Assembly: GCA_023333565.1 (NCBI GenBank)
Contig: JAJKFH010003762.1
Coordinates: 3,688,501 to 3,752,500, forward strand
Origin: Puffinus mauretanicus
Lineage: Eukaryota > Chordata > Aves > Procellariiformes > Procellariidae
Length of the DNA: 64,000 bases
Reading direction: 5' to 3'
The notes under the pieces were generated by a model. The model searched no databases and was not told where the DNA came from. It saw only the letters and a program-made list of their open reading frames with translations. This document shows, piece after piece, positions 1 to 12,130 of the stretch; within the stretch, counting starts at the first letter, position 1, and every line of letters begins with the position of its first letter. A program made the translations under genes and the position numbers.

Positions 1-2307
1 AAATTGCATGTTCCTGTAAAAGGTCTTTGTTTTGAAAAACTCTAATTCATGGCAAATTTTGCACATTCTTTCAATATGCCATTTGACAAGTGGTACTGCA
101 AGTGGTACTTTCACAGCAGAAGTTACGAAGTCAAGCAGATTACAAGCAAAGTCTTTTTGATTAAAATAGTTTCAAAAGTCACAATCACTAATGAAAAATT
201 ACTTGGGGAAAAAAGTATATGAGAAGGAAACATTAATTATATTTAGATAATAAATATGGTATTTCAGTTTCATAAGAAATGCTGAGTGAAATTAAGGCAA
301 TGACAAAGTAATTTTAATCTTCATCATTCAAATATACAAAAAAAAAAAATATCTGCTGTTTTCAGATTACTTTTTCTTGAAATGAAAGTTTTGGATATGT
401 AACAAGCACTTCCCTCATTCCGAAGTGTTCTGAACTGCTTTTTTTCAGGATTTAAGAAAATAAAGATGCGCTTATTGTAGATGGTACATAAAAAGAAAAA
501 AATACATTTGGAATATGGAATGAGATCATTACTCTCTAAGAGAAGACTTTAAAAGGATTTTACATTTTGTGCCCAAGAGTTTAACAGTAATAATCGAAAA
601 GCAGCTGCTTCCTGCTGATGAAGCACTTCATCCTGAGAATATAGCACAAGGGAGAGATATCAAAGAGAGCTGCAAGAAAGGCAGACACTAGTAGCAAAGG
701 CTTTGGGAAATGATGGAAGGATGAGGGAAGGGTAGGTCAGAGCGTACAGAGAGGTGAGGGTGAGAAAAACCTGGCACCAAGGCTAAAAATGAGGAAAAGA
801 AAATTAAGAGCTAAAATCTTAGAAGAGGAGGAAGCAGGAGATGGAGAATAACTTCACAGTGGGGAAAGCCAGATACTAATTAATAGAATGAGAACTATAT
901 TTTATGCAAAAGCTAAAATACCACAGTCATGAGAGACCAAGGCCACAGGCTGCCTTTGACAAGTCTGCTTAAGAACACAGCTTTTCATTTCTCAGGTTTT
1001 CCTGAATCACCAACGCACGCCAAGCTCAGAAAGGTGTCAGGCTACCTCCATAACCTATCAGCACAACTGCAAGATCAAAAGTTGCGTTTGAATATGGTTT
1101 GCCAAGTAGTCCTGCTAAATGTTAGTGTATTTCATACCTCGTTTAAATAAAATTTGCAAATACTTGTATATGAAGCAAAACACTAAATTCACCTAACATA
1201 ATTTGTGATTATTATCACAACTGCCTGCAGAAATCTAGGCCAAATAACATTTCTGAAGACACGGTATCATGTCACCAGTAAAAGTGCAGTGTAAAGCATT
1301 CTGATAACTTATAAATCACAGATTTCTTCTGATGTGACTGTTCTGCAATTTTATGAATGAGGTCTGATGTTCTGCCAACAACAGAACTTTTTCAATTCCC
1401 ATTTTCTATCTCAGGAATATCAGGACGTTATCAAGTCTAAGCCTGGTATCTGAAAAGTTCTTGAGAGTTTCCATGCCTTAATTCAGTATTTCCCAGTTAG
1501 CTGACTACCACATGAAAACTGCAGCCTCATTTTTCAAGATTCATTAAAAAAAAGCTTCTCTTACTTATTTTAGAGTGCCACTGATGCAGAATTCTTTCAT
1601 TTTGAGAAAAGTCTAATGTAATAGCTTTGAGAATGTGCTGAAACACCAACAATGATTCTGTAACAGCTATTCTGTAATTCATTACACTGCCTGGAGGGCA
1701 CAGTGAAGACAAGCAGTGCTAACAACAGGATTTTCCAAAACGGGGAAGAAAAGAGTAATACAGGTTTGGGGAATGAAGCAGGCAAAGGAGAATTCAGTTT
1801 TATTTTCTTGTAAAAACCACTCTGAAAAATATCAATTTAATGGAAGAAACGGAAGAGGTGGCAGAAGATTTAAAATGCAACCTTCTTTCCTAAGGTGTTC
1901 ACTGATCTTTGGAGTTAAATGGATACTAAAATTAAAAAACCCTAAAATTACATTTAGGTAATCAGAGTGACAAATATTTCTATGATTAAACAAGCTTTTT
2001 CAAGTCTTTCGTAAAGTGATGATTTTATTAGCTCTTTAGGACCACAAGAGCTGACATACAAATGCGATAAGATCTCCTGCGTATTTAAACCACACTCAAA
2101 CTTTTTTGAGCAATTCTAAAGAATGAGCAATACTACATGCCTTTTTTCTTCCTAAACTTGTAAATCTAACATTTCTTCAGATTATTTCAGCCATAGGACT
2201 ATGTAAATTATAAATAGTTACATATTGCAAGCAAAGATCCAAACTATTGCAGAAGAATCTTGTAAGACAAATGTTACTTGACAGACAATAGAAGATAGCC
2301 ATCTTAC
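1..2307 (-). other. LRBA: LRBA intron downstream of the last BEACH exon in the window (partial)
   Basis: Begins at donor GTAAGA directly after the VRINRL codons. The continuation expected in the family (ALESEFVSCQLHQW and following) was looked for on the minus strand and not found, so the next exon is left of the window. The stretch is AT-rich with short chance ORFs only. I see no recognisable repeat of any length, RNA gene or regulatory element. Confidence 0.8.
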
Positions 2308-2460
2308 CAGTCTGTTTATGCGAACAAATTCTTCTGGGGTTTTGGCCCATGGTGGAAGTTCAACATCAGACACAACTGTTCCATCATCCATCACTCCCAG
2401 ATTGTAATTGTTGCTGTTGACAAATATCTCTGGGAGGTAATAGAATTCAGGAATCAATTC
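2308..2460 (-). CDS. LRBA: LRBA BEACH-domain exon (ELIPEFYY...VRINRL)
   Basis: 153 bp, 51 codons, phase 0 at both ends, beginning ELIPEFYYLPEIFVN and ending PEEFVRINRL. The acceptor reads TTTATCTACAG and the donor CTG|GTAAGA. ELIPEFYYLPE, the NYNLG core and LPPWAK are signature segments of the BEACH fold, a roughly 280-residue domain that packs against the preceding PH-like domain. The MDDGTVVSDVELPPWAK part separates LRBA from NBEA. IFVNSNNYN differs slightly from the human sequence I remember (MFVNFNNYN), which is ordinary lineage divergence. Being a multiple of three and phase 0-0, the exon could be skipped without a frameshift, but this would delete part of the BEACH core. Confidence 0.97.
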
Positions 2461-3214
2461 CTGTAGATAAATGAAAAACAATGCCATGTTATAAATTCTG
2501 TCAGAGGATACACTTTGTCATGTTAAAACAATAATTATTAGAATGGCATTAGGCAAAGAGAATATACAAAATCCTCCTACAGACATCCCCCTCCTCCCCA
2601 AGAAGGGGGAAATCCCCTCTTTCATACTTTCTAAAATTTAAACCTTTAGATATGATAAATCCTTATCATGCTTTTAACATGACAAAGAACTAAGACACAA
2701 CAGGCTGTAAAACAAAAAAGCCAGGTCGCTGGTTTTGATTGCATATTATGCACAGAGAAACTTATAAAACTAAAGTAATGAACATCACATGGTACAAACA
2801 ATATTTAATGGAAAGCAACAGACAACCAAGGATGTTAAGAAGCTGGGGAAAACTGCTTCTTTCACATTTTAATACAATCCACATTTTAAAGTGCTAATGC
2901 ACAAATGACAGTCTATAGTTTGGGTGAAAGTAGCTCCACATATATTAATTACTAAGGTGTAAAACCCAGTTATATTCTTATTCTCTCTGACATAAAGGGT
3001 CTAAGAACCTAATGTTTAGGCTATTATCTAAGATCATTCAATGCCCAGAAATAATTTTTTTGTAAATTCTAGAACACCTGGAGTTATACCACATGTTCAG
3101 AAAAAACCCCACACAGCTAAAGCTGAATCAAGTCAATATTTTTCTTTCATGGAAAGGTTGTTAACTCAATTATTTGTCCAGTCTATAATTACAGGGGATA
3201 ATCATGCATAATTT

Positions 3215-3238
3215 CACACACACACACACACACACACA
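3215..3238. repeat. (CA)12 microsatellite
   Basis: Twelve uninterrupted CA dinucleotides lie inside an LRBA intron, flanked by ATTT and AG-rich sequence. A perfect run of this length is likely to be length-polymorphic between individuals. Confidence 0.97.
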
Positions 3239-5859
3239 AGAAAAAAAGGAAGGAATTTCACGTTTACAAGGTCTGTGTATGCGCTAAATTCCTGTCAGGT
3301 TCATCACCTCTTAAAACAAGTGTGCTCTATAGGCCTGCGCTGAACAGGACTGGAACACGGCATTTTACACCTCCATGGCTGGCCCGCCCTGGCACTTCTG
3401 CAGGCAGAGCCTGTTACGCTAAACACGGTTGAGGAAAAAATGCAAGCACGTACAGCAAAGGAATTGTAATTTCCATGTCTTATGAGAAAACCAAAGTAAT
3501 ACTAATGGCTAAACAAAAAAAATTTTTAGGCAGAAAATGGTACATTCTAGTGCAGAATTGAACACAACATACCAGGAAGCAAAATTAAGCTCAAAACCAT
3601 AAGGATTTTGTCCTGGATAAGTGTAGTGTTTCCCTGTTTTGCAAACAGACAGGCAACTTTGTAAGTTATCGTTTCTTTTGTAAAATATGCACTAGGATAC
3701 ACACAAACATATCTAAGTCAATGTGATTAGAACCTTATTTACACACTTCCATAAATGTTTGCAAAGTCCTGGCATTACACTTAATAGAAAAAGCCTATTA
3801 AGACATAACATATATATTTCTGTCCTTAATATATTTTAAAGGTGCTTTTTTTTTTTGTGGAACTTGATGTTGAGACTTAAATACACCAAATAAACGTGGC
3901 AATTTGATGGATTTAGAAAAATTGAGCCACTAAATTAGAGAATTTACTTCCTTTGTAAAGAAAGGATCAATACATGTAATTGCTTCAGGAAGTGTATTTC
4001 ATAGCAAATGAATGGTGTAAAATTGGTCTTCCATATAGCAAGTGCAAACTGCATGCCACTTAAGAAGTAGAAAAAAAATGAGACTGCCTCACTGGCTTTG
4101 TCTACAGTGGGTGTAGTACGCAGCTATGTCAGAAGCTCAGTAGATCAGATCTGAAACCCAGTCTTGACATGGGTCAATGGATCAGTGGTCTCCCAGATAG
4201 CCCCTCAGGGCCAGCTATGGCATGAGCAGCTTTCCAAATGGCTGAGTGCAATAGGGAGGTCATCAGATTGTGGACAAGGTCAATCCGAAGTAGCCAGGGC
4301 AAAGACAGGAAAGATCAAGCAGGAATTAAGCTATTATCACCTCCATCCTTGTGTGAAACACTGCTTGGCTTTGAATTGTACATCTTTTTGTTTACAGTCA
4401 CCTTAATTAACTAGGCAGGGTAAAAACATGCTTCTGTACCAAATGCTTGACAAGTACTTGATAAAAAGGGATTTGAAACTATTTAATTGGGTAAGTGAAA
4501 GAACCAGAACGTAGCAAGGATAAACGTTTGTAGAAAAGAAAGTACTCTAACACTGAAGTTTCTGTAGTTTTTATCATCACAGACAGAAACTAACAAAGAA
4601 AAAGCAGAGACACTGGACTATTAATTCAATAGCAGCATGCACCACAAATATGAAACCATACCATGATTCTGAATACTTAAAACATAAGCTCATTACATAT
4701 GTTACTGATGTTTTTATTTTTTAAATATATATATCTGTACAGCTATTCATTAGTTTCTTTCAAGATCAGAAAACATTTGGCTTTCTAGAACACACATTGT
4801 TTTCATTAGATTACACAGAAACAATATGCTGCCTGGAAACTTAAAAATTATCATTAACTTCTGTTAGTTTGACTATTAGAAACTTTTCATAAAACGTTAT
4901 TTCATTACTCCAAAAATGAGTTTTCAGAATGTTTTTCACTGTCACCATAACGATATATTTTTACAAAAGGAGCTTCTTTATTATCTGATTTTCTTATCTT
5001 GACCATGTGCTAGCATTTGCACATGGGAAAAGGGAGTGCAAAAAGATACATTGGGCTATTCTAAATGAGTAGTATTTAGCACCGAGTTTCAATGGCTTTA
5101 CACGGGTGAAAATGACAACAATAGTTAAAGGCCAGTTTTTCCTAAAATCAGCAAATAAACCAGATAACAAAATATTTAATTTTTATCAAGTTTACGAATA
5201 TTCTTCATGTATTTGGTAACTGCAGTCCTTAACAGTCCTTCTCAACTCTATTTGTGGGGTCTTCCCCTTTTTTCTTAAAATATTCACATCACATGCATTG
5301 ATTGACCCTAAGACAGCAGATGCTGACTCATGTGTGTAACTCCATTAATATAGAACTTTTTGGACACCTTGAGAATGTTAAAAAGATTAATTGATACACT
5401 TTTTGCTTGTTTTCTGAGGGGGACGAGAAAGGAGTTACTTGTGGTTTCACGCAAGTACCACATAAAGATGCAGGACCAGCCACGAGGGGCCAGACTGAAG
5501 GACCATTTAGTACCTCACCAGGAACAATGACAAGGACTGGCAGACTAACACAGGGCAAATACAGTCTTTCCTCAGATATTCTGTCAGCTTCTGGCAGTTA
5601 AATGATTTTGAACTAATCTGTGCTTCTGAGTTTTAAAATCATTAATTATGGGTTCCACACTGTAGTTTCGTCTACAAAGGTTTTTCCTTTGGCTATTCTG
5701 AAACTGCTTCCTAATAGTTCCAGTGGGTGGTTCTAGTACCCATATTGTGAAAAACAGTAAATATTAATTCCTTATTCACTCTTCTATATGCCCTTCTGGA
5801 TACTATAGACCTATACCATCACATTCTTCCTCAGCGGTCTTTTTTTTTTTGTTAGATTC

Positions 5860-6000
5860 GTTCCCTCTGGAGGTTTTCCCTTCTGACTAACCATTTTGGT
5901 TGCCTTCATACTTTTTCTAATTCTACTGAATCCCTTCTGAAATTTTACGCGCTCAGCACATGTACAGAAATGGTAAAATTGTCCCACATTTCTTTTGTTC
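5860..6000 (-). repeat. Possible very old CR1-type LINE scrap
   Basis: The plus-strand text around GGTTGCCTTCATACTTTTTC followed by CTAATTCTACTGAATCCCTTC resembles, in order, the antisense of the CR1 3' region (a 'gcccttctctggac...' like segment). Divergence is high and the match short, so this could be chance. Confidence 0.25.
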
Positions 6001-7559
6001 ATATGATTTCACGGAAAAACAAAAACATCTGTATGATTTGTTGAAGCTCTTCCTTTAGCACAATTGTGTTGAAAATTAGTTTCAGAAATTCCTCTGTTGG
6101 AATTCACCAGTTCTACAGGGTAGAGACAGACATCCTTATGATAAGCAATACTTCACTCCTCCTGCCATGTTTTTGATTTCATTACAACTGATGAAGGAGC
6201 TCACAATGAATTTTAACGTGAATCTAACACATAGTATTTATAGTGGTATATATTTTTTAAAAAAAATTAAAGATAAAATTTGCCATATCAGGATTCTTAC
6301 TAAAATGCTTATAAAATTCTGCATATAATTAAAATACAACTTTTCTCTAACAAAAATTGCCCTCTACCACATGGAAACAATGATTCCTAAGGAAACTTCA
6401 CTAAAAAGATTTTTTTACAAACAAGTAATATCAACAGAATGTCAGTTTAACACTGGTAATTTATTTTCATGTTTGCTACCACACATAAAAAAATCTGTAC
6501 AAGATACTTTGTTTCTTTAATGCAATGAAATGTTATTCTATTCTTTTCTTTTGTTTAGAAAATAATAGACAGATGCATTTTGCAGCAGAGTTATATGATC
6601 TGCAAAGGTGTCTAGAAACAGTGACACAGATTCCCTAACCATATTAAAACATTTATAAGATACCAGATTTTCAAACTAAATTATTTCACAATCACATTAA
6701 GCAATATTAAGCCTATATATAACCTGTCAAACAGAATAATAAAAATGCATATTAGAAGTCTAGGTTTTTATTCATATTGCTACACTTTATTTCCTCTGTT
6801 AGGGGACTTAAATGGCATTCAAAAAATATATACTAATATATTAAATTAATTCAAATTTCATTTTTTCATCACACTTCAACGTAATCATTTTCATGACTGT
6901 GGGAAAGTGTAACTTCTAAGTACCCATGAGTTTCCCTCCGTCTGATATATGTGTGTTACTTCTCACAGAACTAAGAAATTGCCTCAAGACATTGCCTGAA
7001 ATTCTCCCAACTTGTAAGAAAAATACTTCAGCAGGTTTCCATTAAAATTCTAAATTGAATTAATGAAGAAATGAATTTTGTCAATGTCTAATCATCCTGT
7101 TAAAGTTCTAACAGATTATATTTTAAATATTTCCTAGTTTAAGAAATATATTAAAATCTTTAGTAATTTACAATTAAGCAAAGAAAATTATAAAAAAATC
7201 CAGATGTTTGTTTAGTAGATTAATGAAATATATGATAATCACAATTAGCAGTTGATTCATTATTGATCAATAAGTAGATTTTATTAAGTCAATACTTTAT
7301 TGCATAAAAAAAGCATCTTTAAGGCACTTTAAATCCTGTTAGTCAATACATGGGTTATATATATGCAAAATTATTTTACTTTTTACTGAGGCTACATGCA
7401 AAAGCATGCAATAGTATTTATTGACCATATTTATACACTGTGTAATATGTAGTTCAGGTTAATTTGACAGAGAAAGAGGAAAAAAGTTGTATATATAACT
7501 ACATTCCTTTCCTCCATTCTTTTAAATTAACTGGGGGAGAAAAGGACTGTACTGAATCA

Positions 7560-7860
7560 CAAAAAGTTCTAAATGAAACCTTGAAAGGTCACCTTGTCCA
7601 CCTTTCCATTCACAATTATAATCAGATATTCTTGAAAGATGTTTCTCTGCCTCGTTCTTTCAAAATTTTCAATGATGGGGAACCTACAAATTTCTAGTGT
7701 TCATCTGTTCACACCACTAGAAGTCTTCCCGACATCTAGTCTGCCTTTGCTGCAGCTGGAGCCCATTTCTTGTCCTATTCAGACTGAATACAAGTAGCAG
7801 TTGCCCCTTTTTAGATGTATCAATGTGTAGGAGCAACTTTTACCTCAGGGACTGTGAGAT
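7560..7860 (-). mobile_element. Eroded CR1 LINE 3' fragment, minus strand
   Basis: Read on the plus strand, the segment starts GAAAGGTCACCTTGTCCACC, the reverse complement of the CR1 3' UTR motif that normally reads 'ggaccagatgacctt'. It continues through AAGTCTTCCCGACATCTAGT and CCCATTTCTTGTCCTATT, which match the antisense of the conserved 3' end of CR1 ORF2 ('attaccccttgtcctatc'-type). Many substitutions and small indels indicate an old insertion. Boundaries are approximate. Confidence 0.6.
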
Positions 7861-7984
7861 CCATTCCCACCAGCACTTTCTGACCACTATTCCCCTCCTG
7901 CACTAAGGACGGATGGCACACACGTCAGCACCATGGCTGGCACAGTGGCACACTGGACTAGGAAGTATACAGCAGAATTCATCT

Positions 7985-8192
7985 CAATGTAAGAAAGAAA
8001 TTCTTTACAGTGAGAATTATTTCGCTGGAACAACCTCCACAGGGACGTGGTAGAGTCCTCGTGACTGGAGGTTTTCAAGATGGGATTGGACAAGGTGCTA
8101 GATAACCTCATCTAGGCTCCTTTTCCCACAAAAAGTTGGACCAGATGATCTTTCAAGGTCCCTTCAGCCTGGGCTGTTCTATGATTCCATGA
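7985..8192 (+). mobile_element. CR1 LINE 3' fragment, plus strand
   Basis: The series AAGAAATTCTTTACAGTGAG, GGAACAACCTCCACAGGGA, GGACCAGATGATCTTTCAAG, GTCCCTTCAGCCTGGGCTG and the terminal TTCTATGATTCCATGA is the standard order of a CR1 3' end, including the remnant of the octamer-like tail. It is 5'-truncated, as most CR1 insertions are. It lies about 120 bp from an older CR1 fragment of opposite orientation. Confidence 0.8.
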
Positions 8193-11100
8193 AATGAAGT
8201 GCACTGTGCCCGCCAGCCAAAATCCCCAGCAGGGTAAAAGCATTACAACTGCCACTGCCAAAGCACTTAATGTTTCTGTCCTTGTTCCTCTTTTATCCAA
8301 AATAAACAACCTAAAACCTTCAACTTTGTATCACTGGTCTCATTTTCTAGACCTCTGGTCATTCTCCTTTGGACTTTAACGAATTCGTCCATAACTTACT
8401 TGAAGTTTATTATTTCAACGGTATTAGAAGTATTTGTTTCATTTTCAACACAATTATGGCTGGGTATGAAAGAAATAGACCACAGATAGTAGATGGAAAT
8501 TTCTGATCCATCACCCAGATGTCTATATTTTTAACTACTGCAATTCCCACAGATTACCATATACGGATCTGACTGGACTTACAATTATAATTTTTTTTAC
8601 TCAGAGAAGTATTTTCCTGTTATGGATCTTGGCACAATTTTACAGAAAAACAAATCTTTCATGAAAACCAATGATCTGCATCCTAAGTATGTGAAAAGTT
8701 TTGCTACACCAGACATATAGTTTATGGTTAAAAATCTGAACTACTATGTACCTGTTTCTGAATTTTGTTAGTCATTGCTCTTGGACATCTTTGACCTTGC
8801 AACTAATATGACATGAAACTTCTCCTATAGAAAGGTAATGTTGCCAGTTTGGCACCAACTTTATTCCTTGCAACTTTTGAAACTCCCGCCTATTAGATGG
8901 AGAACTATAAAACAACGCAAAGCATACGTAGAAAAGCTTGTCATGTTACCGGGTGTCTTAGACATGCTTGTGTTAGGCAGCCTATTTCAATAAGCATGGG
9001 TTGCCATTTTACAGAGCTTCAACTTTTTTTTTAATATATATTTTAAAGAAAGTCATTAAATTTGTCATCCTCCAGTTTCTGAATGTTCCAGCAGCTTGAA
9101 ACTCTAGCGCTTCTTGCCTCTAGTACCAAACATATTGCTTAACATGCTTTTCAATTAGTCGTATTCAATCCTGCAGCTCGCATGTGCTCAGTGGCCTATC
9201 TACAGCAACCTCCATTTCCTCCAAAAACATTTTAAGTTTCTGGGTCAATTTTAGCCAAATTTTACAGCAGGTTATAAAGATAACTAAGTTCCTACAAGGT
9301 TAAAAACCAATAAGCAGGCGAGTAGAGCCATTACATGTGTGTGTCTTGAGGGTCCCAGTAAGTGCAGCATAAGTTCACATTTTAGTAGTCTCCACAGAAG
9401 CTATACAGAGAGGGCACCATAACAAATGTCCCATCACTGAGAAATTCTTAATTTGAGGCTTACAGCTTTTTTGACAAATGAGTCAATCAATTACAAGAAG
9501 CAAATCTATAGGAGACAAAGCATCACCTGTTCTAATACTTGCGGAGAAGGATTTTTTTTTTCCTTTATAGAACGTTACAACTATTCAACTATTAATAACC
9601 TTTTCCAAGCATACAAAACCTGATGTATCATTAGGTAAACAGCATTTTCCCAATGCCCACCCTAATGTTTACGGCCCATAAAGTTCAGTGATGAAGTCCA
9701 GATTCTCAAGTCTTCTTGAAGAATCTCATGCTTGAAAGAAAAAATCCACACTGAATACAAAAATCCAAATTGAATACATGTGACCCAATAATGATTTAGT
9801 AATCCACACAACAGTCACAGAAACTAAGCAATATCTATGACTACAGTTAACACTACCAGTATTTTAATTTTGTGATATATTCTATTTATATTTGGTTACA
9901 GATCTAACTTGTCTACCATAACAAAGATTTTCTGCACAGAGTTTGTGCTTGTTTGGACAAAATACATCAGAACCCACAGACAGGAGCAGGTTTAACACTC
10001 TAATAAAAAGAGAGCCCAGTAATTCCTGCAGATATTCAGAAGTTTCCCTTGATGTGCTTCTTTCAGTAAAAGTATGTGAAAAAGACATGTGATTACAGGA
10101 CATATTATGACTGGATTTCTGTATCATTTCCTTATTGGAAGTCAATGGATTTTTTTTTTTTTAAATAAATGTTTTGCATAGGCCTTTAAGAAATCACAGC
10201 TGAAAACTTTAGCCTATATGGCTTTTAGTTGTGTAAGCTTTGAAAGTTGTTATTTCACTCAAAATATGTACTCAAAAGAAAGAAAAGTTAAGAAATAGTA
10301 AAGGACTGAGGTATACGGGCACGTTATATAATTATCAGAGCATCTGTCCAATTAGATCAATTTATTAAATTATTCAATTTTGCTTTTACTTTACCGCAAC
10401 TATTCCTTTGATTTTAAATATTTCAATAACGTTAATCAGATGCATTAGCTATATTTCAATGCCACTGTCTAAGAAGTCATGGCACCAAAACTCAACAAAT
10501 CTTGTTAAATATTGCATACTTGTAGCCAATGTTTTCTTTATTCCGTTTAAGAACAATTTACAAAACCTGAAGAACAGTACATAACAGCACTATGATAGCT
10601 TCAAATAGATTTTGAGAATGTCCTATGGCCAGCAGAATCCTTGGTTTAGCACAGGCCAACTCTAGTTCAAGGTTGGCACTGTCAGTTTCCATAGGCTGAT
10701 TTTATCAAAAACATTTTTGTCCAGGAACAACTTTAGTCATTAGCATAGAGAAGACTTAGAGGCAAAGAATTAGAAAATGGATGAAAATTGAGAAGACAGA
10801 GGGCTACTTTCAGAACTCTTTGTTTATTACAGTCTATAGTTTGAGACAACATGATTATCACTTAAGTTATAATTTAGTTCTTAATCTCAGTATCCTACTC
10901 ATAATGAAATTATGATGTCTTTTTAGCATTCTCCAGCTTCCCAAGCTGTCCCCTCCAAGGACACTCCTGAATAATCTTGGCCAAACCCATTCTCCCCCAC
11001 TCTCACTAGTGTTTATATACACCAGATATCCGCTTTATAACACTAGTACACTCCTAGAAGCCAAATACAATCTACACATTATAGCAGACATTGTTTAATA

Positions 11101-11699
11101 CTGTTACAATTCAAAGAGACTTTAAACATGAAGCTTGATTTAAAGAAAAATTGTCCAAAATGATGTGATGCTAATGAGTTTTATAATGTAGTTAACTTGC
11201 CAAAACAGCATTTCTGTACCTAAAAATTAAGCTGTTCTACACTATGAGAACCTTAGGACAAGATAAAGGATCATAACCTGCCAAACACACCTGTATGAGA
11301 TATGAATTCAGATATTCAGTACCATCACACCAGCTGTCACTGATGTGTGTCATATCACAAGATTGACTTTCATAAATTAGTACCCATTTTATGATGGAAC
11401 AATTTGGAACAGCGTAATTGGAGCTTCCTAATGTTTTCTGTAAGTTTATGGTCTTCTAGCATCTCCTTTTGAACAAAACTAATCAAATGCACCAAAAAAA
11501 CCCTAACCCATAACCACATGAAAAAGGAACACACACAAAGCTGCAGAGGGCAAGGCATGAAGAACAGTACATAACTCTATACTAGTGACTATAACTTGGT
11601 TAAAAATGGTAAAAAAATCAATCACATTAAGCCAATCTAATTTTTTTTTCAAAAGGTAACTGCAATGGTGGATGGTGAAAGAAAAAGAGGTAAGATGTT

Positions 11700-12130
11700 G
11701 CTTCACTTTTGAGAAAGGCCTCTGAGACTGTCTCAGTCTCCCATGACATTCTTGTAAGCCAAGTAGAGAAATGGAGATGAGATTAGGTTACAATAATGTG
11801 GGAGTACCCAAGCTGGAAATCCATATTTCAAGAGCAGTTATCAATAGCTCACTGTCAAACTGGGAGGACATGGTAATGGGGTCTGCCCTGCTCCTAATAC
11901 CAGTCAATAATCTCATTAATGACCTGGCATAGAAGGTGCAGTAATAAAATTCCAGATGACACTAAGAAGGCAATATAGCTGTTTGGAGGACAGCATGAGA
12001 ATTTCAAACGATCTTGAAAAACTGTATATATGGTATTAAAAAAAAAAACAATCAGCAAAGTACTACACTTGGAAAAGAGAAAATGCACGCAGAGAGCAAC
12101 ATGGGTAACAATTATGCTGTTGTAAGTATA
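11700..12130 (+). mobile_element. Eroded CR1 LINE reverse-transcriptase fragment, plus strand
   Basis: The words TCATTAATGACCTGG and TCCAGATGACACTAAG fall in the order and spacing of the CR1 RT segment that codes for FINDL followed by the catalytic FADD motif. Upstream, CATGACATTCTTGTAAGCC and further words fit the preceding thumb-proximal region. The reading frame is destroyed by many indels and no ORF survives. It is older than the 14.9 kb and 55 kb copies. Confidence 0.6.
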
